From the NCBI GenBank assembly GCA_019745975.1, contig JAIESQ010000107.1, forward strand, positions 1 through 56,802: a stretch of 56,802 bases of DNA, read 5' to 3'. The notes beneath the pieces were generated by a model. The model was not told where the DNA came from. It saw only the letters and a list, made by a program, of their open reading frames with translations, and did no database searches. Every line of letters starts with the position of its first letter. Position 1 is the stretch's first letter. Position numbers and translations under genes: made by a program. The stretch is from Pirellulales bacterium (lineage in GTDB: Bacteria; Planctomycetota; Planctomycetia; Pirellulales; JAEUIK01). Of the stretch, positions 8,080-16,968 are shown one piece after another.

Positions 8080-9423
8080 TCAGACGAGCTCAGGTAGAGG
8101 CGGTTGATCGACCAGATACTGTGGTCGGCCCGCGGGGTCCTGGATGGTCGTTGTCGAGGTATCGAGACCCAGATTGTGGTAGAGCGTGGCCACGATTTCT
8201 TGCATGTGAACCGGGCGATTGACGGCATACTCCCCCAGGCGGTTCGTGGAGCCAATCGCCTGGCCCGTCCTCATCCCGCCCCCGGCCAAGAGCGCGCAAC
8301 TGACCTGCGGCCAATGGTCGCGACCCGCATCGCCATTGATACGCGGCGTGCGACCAAATTCACCCCAGGCGATGACGGTCACGTCGTCTAACATGCCACG
8401 GCTGTCGAGGTCTTCGATCAGAGCGCTAAACCCCTGGTCCAACTTCGAACCGTGATCGCGCACCAGGTCGAAATTCGCGCCGTGACTGTCCCAGCGTCCA
8501 TAGGTAAGCGTCACGCATCGCACCCCCGCCTCGACAAGTCGGCGCGCGATCAGCAACTGCTCGTTGCAAGTGGGCGCGCCGTCATACTGGTAGTTGTAGG
8601 GCTTGCCGTCTCCATACCGTTCGCGCAGCTTGGGATCCTCGGTCGCAAGATCAAGCGCCTTCAGCAGCCGACTCGACGTCAAGACGTCGAACGCCCGCTC
8701 CGTATACGAATCGAACGCGCGCGTCTTGCCGGTTGTGTCGACGACTTCGCGATAGGCGTCGAAGCTGGACCGTAGCAGCTTGCGATCGTTGAGCCTCTCG
8801 AGCGAAAGGCCGTTGAGCCTCATGTTCTCCATACCCGGGCCGTCGGGCTGGAATGGCGCAAAGGTTGGCCCAAGAAATCCCGGCTGCCCTGGATCCTTCC
8901 ACACGCCGGCATTGGCCAGACCGACGAACGGCGGAACGGCGCGGTCGGCCGGACCTTGCAGTTTCGCAGCCGCTGCTCCCAAGCAGGGTCGACCACCAAT
9001 CGACGGCAGGCTCTCGCGCGTCCAACCGGTATGGCACTGATAGGGTTCATGCGCATGCGCAGCTCCCACGACCGAGCGAATCACGGCGCACTTGTCCATG
9101 ATCGCAGCGATGCGGGGAAACACCTCGCAGATTTGAATCCCAGGCACTTTGGTGGAGATCGGCTGGAATTCGCCGCGAATCTCTTTGGGCGCCTCGCTCT
9201 TGATTTCCCACATGTCCTGATGGGGAGGGCCGCCGCCGAGGAAAATGTGAATGACCGATTTGTGGCGCGCGCGACCGTCGGCCTGTGTCTCGGCGCGAAG
9301 CAGATCGGTCAACGTGAGCGCTCCGGCTCCCATGCCCAGCGCGCCGATTCTCAGAAAACTGCGCCGCGAAACGCGATCACAGAGCCGATGGCTACGGCCG
9401 AAGATGGTGAGCATGATTTTCAA
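8080..9423 (-). CDS. DUF1501 domain protein, Tat-exported
   Basis: A 447-aa protein of the DUF1501 family, an alkaline-phosphatase/sulfatase-superfamily relative abundant in planctomycetes and without a settled activity. The N-terminus has a twin-arginine signal (SRRSFLRIGALGMG, about residues 20-33). Conserved family blocks are visible: FLGGGPPHQDMWE near 62, GRWDSHG near 317, WGEFGRTPRI near 362, and GRDHWP soon after. Unlike the DUF1501 gene at 30174, it has no DUF1549/DUF1553 partner. It lies 201 bp downstream of the amidohydrolase gene, with nothing recognisable in that gap, so it may be a separate unit. The export inference rests on the RR motif followed by a hydrophobic stretch. Confidence 0.9.
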   Translation of the reverse strand: MKIMLTIFGRSHRLCDRVSRRSFLRIGALGMGAGALTLTDLLRAETQADGRARHKSVIHIFLGGGPPHQDMWEIKSEAPKEIRGEFQPISTKVPGIQICEVFPRIAAIMDKCAVIRSVVGAAHAHEPYQCHTGWTRESLPSIGGRPCLGAAAAKLQGPADRAVPPFVGLANAGVWKDPGQPGFLGPTFAPFQPDGPGMENMRLNGLSLERLNDRKLLRSSFDAYREVVDTTGKTRAFDSYTERAFDVLTSSRLLKALDLATEDPKLRERYGDGKPYNYQYDGAPTCNEQLLIARRLVEAGVRCVTLTYGRWDSHGANFDLVRDHGSKLDQGFSALIEDLDSRGMLDDVTVIAWGEFGRTPRINGDAGRDHWPQVSCALLAGGGMRTGQAIGSTNRLGEYAVNRPVHMQEIVATLYHNLGLDTSTTTIQDPAGRPQYLVDQPPLPELV

Positions 9424-9624
9424 CCACTAGCTCTGCCGTACTGCTTCACATCAACACCTGCTTACGTTATCTGACTTCGTGTCAATTGGCAATGCAAACT
9501 GTCATTCTCACGTGCTCAAAATAATGGACTGTCCGCTCGCGACGCATTCACTCGGTCACGCGCTAAAGCAATCGACGACCTGGCCCGACGTGCAGACTCG
9601 CGCGACTGGAAAGGATTCCGCAGC

Positions 9625-11106
9625 CTACCGCAGTGCGGCGCGGATTGCTTTGCCTGGCGCGACCGTCTTTTCCAATTGGCCATCTTTGACGATGGGAGTT
9701 CCGCCAACCAGTACGAGCCGAAAACCAGCGGAGAATTTCGCCGGCTGTTCGAACGTCGATTGGTCGATGACTGCTTGTGGGTCGAACACGACGAGGTCCG
9801 CGTCGGCGCCGATTTGTAAGCGGCCTTTGTTCTTCATGGCCGGCACCCGGCGTTCCAGTCGCTGCGCCGGCATGATGGTCATCTTTCGAATGGCCTCCAT
9901 CCAGGTGAGTGCCTGTTGTTCGCGGACATAACGTCCAAGTACGCGCGCGTAAGTACCCGAGCCGCGCGGGTGGCCTCGGCCGTTGTCGAGTAGTCCGTCG
10001 CTGGCAATCATCGTCAGCGGGCTGGCCACCGTATCGCGGACCATTGGCTCCGGCATCGAATGTATGATGACGTAGCCGCCAACTTCTCGATAGCGTGCGA
10101 AGCTCTCGGCGGTCAACCGCTCGCCCGTGGCCACCCATTGCAAATCGCCGTAGCTCACTCCCAGGGCATTCTGCCAGCCTTCGTCGAAAATGGCCGATCG
10201 AATTGGACTCATCGAAGCCGTGTACGGGTAGCATTCGGTGGTGACATCCAAACCGCGCGACTGGGCTTCGGCGATCGCTTGCAGCAGTCGCGGTGTGCCG
10301 CGCAATCCCATGCTGGATACGTGAACGATATGCAAAGGCGCGCCGGTAATCGAGGCCGCCGCCACGACCTCCTCCAGCGCAGCCAGCGCGCTTTGCGGTT
10401 CTTTCTCGCCGGCGTGACGAATGTGGACGTGACAGGGCGCCTCGTGCTTGGCAGCCGCGCGAAAAACCTCCAAGATCTCCCAGCGCGAAACACCAGGCGT
10501 GTATTGGATTCCCAAGCCTACGGCCACGGCGCCGCGCTCGAGGCCAGCTTCGACGAGGCGCCTGATCTGATGGATTTGCGAATCGGTGGCCTCGTTCTGC
10601 GCGGCTCCTGGCTCGGGCAGCCACTTGCCCGGTCCTCCCAGCACACGCATGCGCGCGCCGATGTGCCCTGAGCTAACGCCGTAATTGATGAGCGATTTTC
10701 CCTGTCGCTGCACGTACCAGTCGTCGACATCGGGCGTGCCCACCTCCAGTTCGAGGGCCGTCGTGACTCCATCCATCGCCTTATAGCGATAGTTCTCTTC
10801 GTCTTGCCCGTGCGAGTGCAAGTCGATGAAACCAGGCGCCACGATCATGCCACGCGCGTCGAATCTGAGGAGTGCGTCTAGGCGATCCTCACTGATGACG
10901 CGAATGGACCTGCCTTGAACACCCACATTCCGCACGGCGTCCAATCCGCTCGCCGGATCGATAACGCGACCGCCTTCAATGACTAGGTCGTATCGGGCGG
11001 GGAGAGCAGGCTCGGCAGCAATCGCCATGAGGGACGAGGCGAGAACCGCGCAGCATGTGATTGCGCGTGCGAGTATGTGTCGGAAGAATTCCGCGTGGGA
11101 TGTCAA
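9625..11106 (-). CDS. Secreted D-aminoacylase-type amidohydrolase
   Basis: A 493-aa protein with an N-terminal signal segment (ITCCAVLASSLMAIAAE). It then shows the amidohydrolase composite fold: YDLVIEGGRVIDPASG at about 39, the metal-binding DLHSHG near 98, HVHIRHAGE near 228, HIVHVSS near 257, and a closing GADADLVVFDP. This pattern fits the N-acyl-D-amino-acid deacylase/dihydroorotase-like branch. Family enzymes cleave N-acyl or cyclic amides, and the substrate here is unknown. The start is only 6 bp after the stop of the DUF1501 gene at 11113-12609, so the two are almost certainly cotranscribed. A secreted location matches its Tat-exported neighbours. Confidence 0.88.
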   Translation of the reverse strand: MTSHAEFFRHILARAITCCAVLASSLMAIAAEPALPARYDLVIEGGRVIDPASGLDAVRNVGVQGRSIRVISEDRLDALLRFDARGMIVAPGFIDLHSHGQDEENYRYKAMDGVTTALELEVGTPDVDDWYVQRQGKSLINYGVSSGHIGARMRVLGGPGKWLPEPGAAQNEATDSQIHQIRRLVEAGLERGAVAVGLGIQYTPGVSRWEILEVFRAAAKHEAPCHVHIRHAGEKEPQSALAALEEVVAAASITGAPLHIVHVSSMGLRGTPRLLQAIAEAQSRGLDVTTECYPYTASMSPIRSAIFDEGWQNALGVSYGDLQWVATGERLTAESFARYREVGGYVIIHSMPEPMVRDTVASPLTMIASDGLLDNGRGHPRGSGTYARVLGRYVREQQALTWMEAIRKMTIMPAQRLERRVPAMKNKGRLQIGADADLVVFDPQAVIDQSTFEQPAKFSAGFRLVLVGGTPIVKDGQLEKTVAPGKAIRAALR

Positions 11107-11112
11107 TCGAGA

Positions 11113-12609
11113 TCACCCTGTACACAACAGTTCTGGCACGACCGTGCCGCCGTTGAGGACGGGGATCGGTCGACCCGCAAAGTCGTTGAACTCCAGTCCC
11201 GCGGTCGCGACTCCCAAGTGCCGATAGACCGTCGCCAGGAAATCATGCACGCCGATCCGCCGTTCGACGACTTGCTCGCCGCGGCGGTCGGTTGCGCCGA
11301 TCACCTGCCCCGTCGCGATGCCGCCACCGGCAAACAGCATGCTCGTGGCGTTGGGCCAATGGTCGCGACCCGGCTGCATGACACCGCTGGCGCTGTCGGC
11401 CGCATACGAGATGCGCGGCGTGCGGCCGAACTCGCCAGTCACGATCAACAGCACGCGACGGTCCAAGCCGCGGTCGTACAAGTCTTCGACCAACGCGGCG
11501 ATGGCCTGATCGAAGGCCGGCGCGCGCGCTTGCATGGCATTGAACACGTGATGGTTAACGGCATGATCATCCCAGTTTTGCACGCGACCGCAGATGGGGC
11601 CCAGCAGCGACGTGGTCACCAGGTCGACACCGTGTTCGACCAGCCGGCGAGCCAGCAGGCATTGCTGCCCCCAGGTGTTTCGGCCGTAGCGATCGCGCGT
11701 TCGCGGGTCTTCGCGATCGAGGTCGAACGCTTCCTCGGCGGTGGACGAGGTGAGCATGTTTAATGCTAGTCCTTCGTAGCGATCGATCGAACGCATGTTG
11801 CCGGTGCGATCGAGATCACGGCGCAATAGATCCATTTGGCGGCGCAAGCCGAGGCGTCCGCCCAGGCGTTGTTGCTCGGTGTGGGCCGCCAGGTTGGGGA
11901 TGCTGAACTCCGCCGCGTTCGGGTCGCCTGACACGGCAAACGGTTCGTACGCGGCTCCGAGATACGCCGCGCCGAGATAGGGGATTGGCTGCACGCCGAT
12001 GTAGTTGGGCAGCAGGCGCTCTTGCTGTTGCCGGAGGCAGTTGGTGATCGACAGAAACTCTGGGTACTCAGACCGTGGCTTGAATTCACGGACTTCCTGC
12101 CCGGTGAACATCTGCTGCTGGCCGATGCCGTGGCAAAAACCAGAATGCACGAGAGACCGCACGAGTGTGAACTTATCGGCGATCTGAGCATGCCGCGGCA
12201 GCAGCTCGCAGAGATTAAGACCAGGTACGGCGGTGGGGATAGCGGCGAACGGCCCACGGTATTCGGCCGGCGCGTCGGGCTTGGGGTCGTAGGTCTCCAA
12301 GTGGCTGGCGCCGCCATGCAAGAACACGACGATTACTGCCGTGGCGGATCGATCGGCGCTCGGCTTGGGAGCATCCACAGAGTTTTCGGCGGACCGGGCG
12401 CGAAGCGCGAGTAGTTGTGGCAGCGACAGACTGGCGATCCCGGCCAGACCCACGCGCAGGAACTCGCGACGGCGTACGGTGCCCGCCCCGCGAGACGGTG
12501 GAACGCACGCGAGATTCGCGTCGCCATCTAATCGACTTTGTGACGCAAGCATCCGCATCGTCGATCCAGTCGGGCTATTCGCTGGCGCAGTCGCGCCACC
12601 GAGTGTCAT
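11113..12609 (-). CDS. DUF1501 domain protein, Tat-exported (second copy)
   Basis: About 498 aa. The frame stays open to 12849, but the ATG at 12609 overlaps the upstream gene's stop by one base as TGATG, the classic coupled arrangement. From there the protein reads MTLGGATAPANS, then a Tat motif RRREFLRVGLAG near residue 49. Family blocks follow: FLHGGASHLETYDPK, LLARRLVEHG, GEFGRTPRIS and GRDHWPNA. The protein is exported and probably periplasmic. It shares an operon with another DUF1501 gene upstream and the amidohydrolase downstream, and has no DUF1549/1553 partner. Confidence 0.9.
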   Translation of the reverse strand: MTLGGATAPANSPTGSTMRMLASQSRLDGDANLACVPPSRGAGTVRRREFLRVGLAGIASLSLPQLLALRARSAENSVDAPKPSADRSATAVIVVFLHGGASHLETYDPKPDAPAEYRGPFAAIPTAVPGLNLCELLPRHAQIADKFTLVRSLVHSGFCHGIGQQQMFTGQEVREFKPRSEYPEFLSITNCLRQQQERLLPNYIGVQPIPYLGAAYLGAAYEPFAVSGDPNAAEFSIPNLAAHTEQQRLGGRLGLRRQMDLLRRDLDRTGNMRSIDRYEGLALNMLTSSTAEEAFDLDREDPRTRDRYGRNTWGQQCLLARRLVEHGVDLVTTSLLGPICGRVQNWDDHAVNHHVFNAMQARAPAFDQAIAALVEDLYDRGLDRRVLLIVTGEFGRTPRISYAADSASGVMQPGRDHWPNATSMLFAGGGIATGQVIGATDRRGEQVVERRIGVHDFLATVYRHLGVATAGLEFNDFAGRPIPVLNGGTVVPELLCTG

Positions 12610-14000
12610 CAACCGCTCGCAAACAACTTGGCAATCGGCCTTCCTTCGTTCAACCGCAGCGGGCGGCCAAAGGAATCGTGAATCGTGGTCGCCGGGTCGA
12701 CTCCCAGCGCCGCGTAGATCGTGGCTCCCAAATCCGCTGGGCTGAAGGACTCGGTTACGGGGTAAGCGCCAATTGCATCCGACGCACCTATTGCCTGTCC
12801 TCCGACAACTCCCCCGCCGGCAAACACGGCCGAAAAACAACTCGACCAATGTCCGCGACCATCCGGCCAGAATTTGCCGTCTTGGTAGTCGCCGATCTTC
12901 GGAGTACGGCCGAACTCACCGGCTACGACAACCAGGGTTTCGTCCAGCAGCCGACGCTCAACCAGTTCGTCGAGCAGGGCGGCCAACGCCTGATCGAGCT
13001 GCGGCAATAACCGCTTCTTCAACGGGCCCGCGTTGTCGTAGTGTGTGTCCCACTCGGTGGCATGCCCCAGGTTCGCCTGGATGACCGGCACGCCAGCCTC
13101 GACGAGTCGACGCGCGAGCAGCAACGACTGGCCATACAAATGACTGCCGTAGCGATCCTTGGTGTGCGTCGTTTCGTCTTCGAGCGATAACGCCGCTGCC
13201 ACGCGGTTCGAGGCGAGCATCTCCATCGCCCGCACGCGATACACGGCATAGGCAGCCGTCTCATTCGAAGCCTCGGCGGCCGCAGCGAACCGATCAACCA
13301 ATTCTAGCAAATTTCGCCGCGCTTCGAAGCGCCGCCCCAGTTGGTCGGCCCGCAGGCTGAGTCCATCGATGCCAAACTCACCTCGGCCCGGATCATGCTC
13401 GATCTGCAAGGGATCGTGCCGAGCGCCGAGGAAGCCTGCGGTTGTACCCGACACAGGAATGACACCGTTTCTCAGAGTGCTAGGGAGACACACTCCCGAC
13501 GGCACGCCATCGTTGCGAGGCCGAAGATGATCGAGCGCTGCGGCATAACAGGGCCAGTCGCCGCGCGAGGGCACCCCGCGAAAGCCGATCGGAACCGTGT
13601 TGATCCCGCAGGGGACAAAGCAAACTGCGTCGTGATGCGGCAGTGCGTGTGCCATCGAACGCACGATCGCCAGGTGTTGCGTGCGAGCGGCCAGTCGCGG
13701 CAGATGTTCGCATAGCGCGATTCCCGGCACCGCGGTGTCGATCGCACGAAACTGCCCACGGACTTCTGCTGGCGCCTCGGGCTTGGGGTCGAAGCTGTCG
13801 AGGTGGCTGGGCCCACCGGGAAGAAACACGAGCACTACCGTGCGCACGGAGGGCCGGGGCGCTCGGACCGACGGCTTTCCAATTGCGCGTCCGGCCAGCA
13901 GACTGGGAAGCCCGAGCCCCAGCAAAGTCGAACAACCGAGTTGCAACGCTTCGCGGCGTGCCATTCGCGGCCGTTCGATCACCGCACGTTGCACAGTCAT
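12609..14000 (-). CDS. DUF1501 domain protein (first of operon)
   Basis: A 463-aa DUF1501 protein. Its N-terminus carries ARREALQLGCSTLLGLG, a Tat-like signal in which the RR is followed by E rather than the usual F/L pattern. Conserved blocks include FLPGGPSHLDSFDPKPEAP near 60, LLARRLVEAGVPVIQ near 298, AGEFGRTPKIGD near 365, and a GRGHW variant of the usual GRDHW. It heads a tight operon with a second DUF1501 (TGATG overlap) and the amidohydrolase. About 160 bp separate it from the flavoprotein gene upstream, which may hold the promoter. The biochemical role of the family is unsettled. Confidence 0.9.
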   Translation of the reverse strand: MTVQRAVIERPRMARREALQLGCSTLLGLGLPSLLAGRAIGKPSVRAPRPSVRTVVLVFLPGGPSHLDSFDPKPEAPAEVRGQFRAIDTAVPGIALCEHLPRLAARTQHLAIVRSMAHALPHHDAVCFVPCGINTVPIGFRGVPSRGDWPCYAAALDHLRPRNDGVPSGVCLPSTLRNGVIPVSGTTAGFLGARHDPLQIEHDPGRGEFGIDGLSLRADQLGRRFEARRNLLELVDRFAAAAEASNETAAYAVYRVRAMEMLASNRVAAALSLEDETTHTKDRYGSHLYGQSLLLARRLVEAGVPVIQANLGHATEWDTHYDNAGPLKKRLLPQLDQALAALLDELVERRLLDETLVVVAGEFGRTPKIGDYQDGKFWPDGRGHWSSCFSAVFAGGGVVGGQAIGASDAIGAYPVTESFSPADLGATIYAALGVDPATTIHDSFGRPLRLNEGRPIAKLFASG

Positions 14001-14160
14001 GGATCAATGCCCTCGCGCGAAGCGCTAGGTCGCGAATTGCATCCGCTGGCTGGCACTATACCACAAGCATTTATTCAGCGCCCTCGCGACTTCGTGATCT
14101 GGCGGGAAGCTTGCCTGGACTAGCGCTAGCTGGCGCGGTCCAGCATCGATTCCGATTCGC

Positions 14161-15303
14161 TCAAAGCAGCTTGCGCGGCAGCTCCAGGCAGCGGGCAACG
14201 CTGTATGAAAGTGTGGTCAAGCGCGCATGCTTGCCGAGCATGAAATCGGCGATGCGGCGATCCGCAAGATGCCGCAGTGCGGACGTCAGAAACCCACTGC
14301 GCCGCAGGCTCATGATCACTTCCTTGACTCGCACGCCGACACGGAGCACACGTCCGAAGCGCCGCTCCCAGGCATCCTGATATCGCGACAATTGCCTGCG
14401 GCTGGTGTCGCCCGCCAGCATGGCTTCGGCCATGACCGTCCCGGCGAGATTGCCCGATATGAGCGCAAAGCGAATTCCTTCACCAGTCGCCGCGAAGACC
14501 ATGCCGGCGGCATCGCCACAAACGAGCAGCGAATCCGCCGCGGTACAGGCGAGTGGGCCGTCCTGCGGAAAGCGCCCCCCGAAGGTCGTGCGCGGAGTTG
14601 TGGCGATCGCTTGCAACTGTTTGAACTCGGCCAAACGACTACGGAGCGGTTCTGGCCTATAACTGAGTATGCCGAGATTGCAGCCATCGTTGCCCTTGGG
14701 AAATACCCATCCATATCCCTCGCAGCGGTCCATGACGTGCCAGACGAACCGTTCGCGATGCCGGTCAGAAGTGGCATGTAACTCTCCGCAGGCGTATCCG
14801 AGCCGAGGCAGCGACGAAACCAGGCCGAGTTGGCGCTGCAGTTCGTAGTTGCTACCGCAGCAGAGGATCACGGCGCGCGATTGGATCAGACCCTGATTGG
14901 TCTCTAATTCAAAACCGAAGTTGCAGCGAGCGATGCTCCGCACCGTGAGCGAGAGCCGAAGCGCGTCGCTGACTGGTTCGGCGAGCCAGCGCTCGAACTC
15001 GGTGCGATTCAGTTCGTAAAAGGTCAATTGCGGAACATCGAGAAGCGGCCGCACGAAATCGCGAAATACCACGTCGTGCGTGTCAGCGACGTGCTTGATG
15101 AAGGGATATCGAGCACCTTGCCCGAACAGCTCGTCGAATGCCGAGGCCTCGACGGCCTCACCACACTTGAGTGGCACGCCGATCCATCGTTTGCGGTCGA
15201 TGACGAGGAAGTCGTCGATGCCATGGTCGCGCAGCGCACGAGCCGCCATGAGTCCGCTCAGGCTGGCGCCGACGACGACGACCGAAGGACGCGCTACGGA
15301 CAT
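14161..15303 (-). CDS. FAD-dependent geranylgeranyl-reductase-family oxidoreductase A
   Basis: 380 aa. The N-terminal dinucleotide fold VVVVGASLSGLMAARAL shows a GxSxSG variant of the usual GxGxxG, with the acidic end of strand 2 at LVIDRK. The GGR-family signature after the first fold is present (PLKCGEAV, near 47). The second FAD contact is LLVCGDAAGMV near 268. Family members reduce isoprenoid double bonds or hydroxylate and oxidise aromatic or lipid substrates. ATG at 15303 is preferred, since upstream residues lack family similarity. It lies 54 bp downstream of flavoprotein B, in the same direction, so the two probably form an operon. Confidence 0.85.
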   Translation of the reverse strand: MSVARPSVVVVGASLSGLMAARALRDHGIDDFLVIDRKRWIGVPLKCGEAVEASAFDELFGQGARYPFIKHVADTHDVVFRDFVRPLLDVPQLTFYELNRTEFERWLAEPVSDALRLSLTVRSIARCNFGFELETNQGLIQSRAVILCCGSNYELQRQLGLVSSLPRLGYACGELHATSDRHRERFVWHVMDRCEGYGWVFPKGNDGCNLGILSYRPEPLRSRLAEFKQLQAIATTPRTTFGGRFPQDGPLACTAADSLLVCGDAAGMVFAATGEGIRFALISGNLAGTVMAEAMLAGDTSRRQLSRYQDAWERRFGRVLRVGVRVKEVIMSLRRSGFLTSALRHLADRRIADFMLGKHARLTTLSYSVARCLELPRKLL

Positions 15304-15357
15304 CGATGGTCGCCCTTCGACATGACCCGTATCCACGGCAGATTCCGGCCTGGATGG

Positions 15358-16431
15358 CTAGTACGCAAGTTCCGGATGCCGCAAGCGCAGGCCCCGCAGT
15401 GCGATGGGAAAGGCCAACCGATGCCAGAGGGAGTACTCGAATAAGGAACTGCAGAACGCTCTCAATTCACCATGCCGGCGTGCGCGACGCAAAAACCATC
15501 GATAACCGAAATTGCCGAGAATCTCCCACACGAATCGATTGACCACGCCCACGCGCAATCGCGATTCGAAGGCGCGCTGCGCCATTTGTTCGTAGTCGCA
15601 ATCCTCAAGCAAGCAGCGGGCGGCCAGATGTCCCGACTGTAGCGCGAAACGCAAACCAAATCCCCAGAGCAAGTCCTGCAATCCAGCGGCTTCGCCACAG
15701 TGAAGTCGCCCGTCCTGCTGGTACCTAGGGTTATGTTGAAACGTACCGAAGCCGTTGATGGGCGACGTTCGGTCGATGGTTACGCCGCTGAGCCGACTGA
15801 GTCGCTCGACGGCAATGTCGAGTCGCCGTCGGGACTCCTCGAATCGATCGAAGGCCACTACGCATAGGCAGCCGCGCCCACGAGTTATCAGCAAGTACGA
15901 ATAGCCCAAGTAGGACAATTCGTTGTCAAACATCATGTAGGCGCAGTCGGGCGCGTCGGTCGGAAATACGACTCCGCGGACCACGCCAAAACTAGGTTTG
16001 CGGATCGGCCCGGTAGCAACGATGTCGACCGCTTCGGGGTTGCACGTCGCGCCAAACTCGATGCGCACGCCAGCATCCAGTGCTTGCCTCTTCAAGGCTT
16101 GATCGAAGCTTCCCGGAGCGGCGCCGCGATGGACTAGATAGAACAGCGGCGCGGCGGCAAAATGTCGGGTCACCTGCAGCGTCGACGACACGCTATAGAC
16201 CGACGTGAACGGCGTGCAATCAAACCCGACGCCGATGCCGATCGCCTTTAGTTCGTCGAGGATGTCCGTCTTGGTCGACCAGTTCTCCAGCCCTTGCAAA
16301 TCGCCTCCGAATCGGCGACCGCAGTCTTGAGCCTGTTCATAGACGACAACTTGGCGGCCGGCTCGCGCCAAGGTGATTGCCGCCGTGAGCCCTGCCGGTC
16401 CTGCCCCGAGAACTCGAATTTCCTTGTCCAT
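15358..16431 (-). CDS. FAD-dependent oxidoreductase B, GGR-like
   Basis: 357 aa with an intact GxGxxG fold at residues 5-25 (IRVLGAGPAGLTAAITLARAG region, strand 2 ending in VYEQ). A second FAD-binding block, RLHCGEAAGLQDLLWGFGLR, is near residue 243. The GGR-type Cys/Gly signature of gene A is not conserved; the segment reads RRFGGDLQGLENW instead. A and B are therefore related flavoenzymes of different subtype, not recent duplicates. They share an operon (54-bp gap), with B first. The pair faces away from the sigma-kinase operon across a 537-bp gap. Polyprenyl or polyketide reduction is plausible, but the substrate is unknown. Confidence 0.8.
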   Translation of the reverse strand: MDKEIRVLGAGPAGLTAAITLARAGRQVVVYEQAQDCGRRFGGDLQGLENWSTKTDILDELKAIGIGVGFDCTPFTSVYSVSSTLQVTRHFAAAPLFYLVHRGAAPGSFDQALKRQALDAGVRIEFGATCNPEAVDIVATGPIRKPSFGVVRGVVFPTDAPDCAYMMFDNELSYLGYSYLLITRGRGCLCVVAFDRFEESRRRLDIAVERLSRLSGVTIDRTSPINGFGTFQHNPRYQQDGRLHCGEAAGLQDLLWGFGLRFALQSGHLAARCLLEDCDYEQMAQRAFESRLRVGVVNRFVWEILGNFGYRWFLRRARRHGELRAFCSSLFEYSLWHRLAFPIALRGLRLRHPELAY

Positions 16432-16525
16432 TCAAGTCGCCGCGATCCAACGAGGTCAGGCCGGAACCGGTACCTTGCAAGTGGCTCGCGCAATATAGCG
16501 ATCACGATTGCCACAGTCCAACAAG

Positions 16526-16583
16526 CCGGCGCCGCGGGCTGCCCATCCCGACGGCGCCGGACGCTGCCGCGGGAGGCTCCCGC
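16526..16583. repeat. Pair of strong hairpins in a 537-bp intergenic region
   Basis: CCGGCGCCG (16526-16534) is inverted at 16552-16560, with inner CGGG/CCCG pairing and one bulged A, giving a stem of about 13 bp. Directly after it, GCGGGAG (16569) and CTCCCGC form a second palindrome ending at 16583. They lie about 95 bp upstream of flavoprotein B and downstream of a doubtful small frame. No T-run follows on either side, so a rho-independent terminator is not supported. The rest of 16432-16968 shows nothing recognisable beyond that small frame. Confidence 0.65.
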
Positions 16584-16604
16584 AACAGGCAGGCCCAAAC
16601 GAAT

Positions 16605-16799
16605 TCACCCGTCGCCGAGGCAATTGTTTGTCAGAATTAATGGAGTCGCGGAATGCGCGTGGCGACAACCGGGTCGGTCGGCATTGATCGACGGAGATGT
16701 TAACTTGCGGTTGAGGTACCGCTCCGTGTCCGCGATGAATCGTTCGCGCCGATTGGCTTCTGACTTGCGACGCCACGAGAGCAGGGAAATAATGTTCAT
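16605..16799 (-). CDS. Possible 64-aa small protein, unknown
   Basis: The first 33 residues look protein-like and very polar (LLSWRRKSEANRRERF, then IADTERYLNRKL). The second half is compositionally poor. No good ribosome-binding site precedes the ATG. It could be a decayed small gene or chance. The strong hairpins at 16526-16583 come just after its stop. I do not recognise a family with certainty. Confidence 0.22.
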   Translation of the reverse strand: MNIISLLSWRRKSEANRRERFIADTERYLNRKLTSPSINADRPGCRHAHSATPLILTNNCLGDG

Positions 16800-16968
16800 G
16801 CTGCATGCCGATCAAGGGGGATGGAGTCGCGCTGGCAGTAGTAACATCACCAAGTGAGTTTCCGACCGGACAACGATTCCTGATTTACTTCGATAAACCC
16901 GACAAGTTTTTGGTCGCCATCCCTTGCGAGCGTTCGATTGAGCGCGCTGGCGGCGGACAAATTCCGGC

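Noticed and set aside
16456-16815. 119-codon minus-strand frame upstream of flavoprotein B
   Set aside because: Covers hairpins and has no protein-like region; the overlapping 64-codon frame is slightly better and is listed with low confidence.
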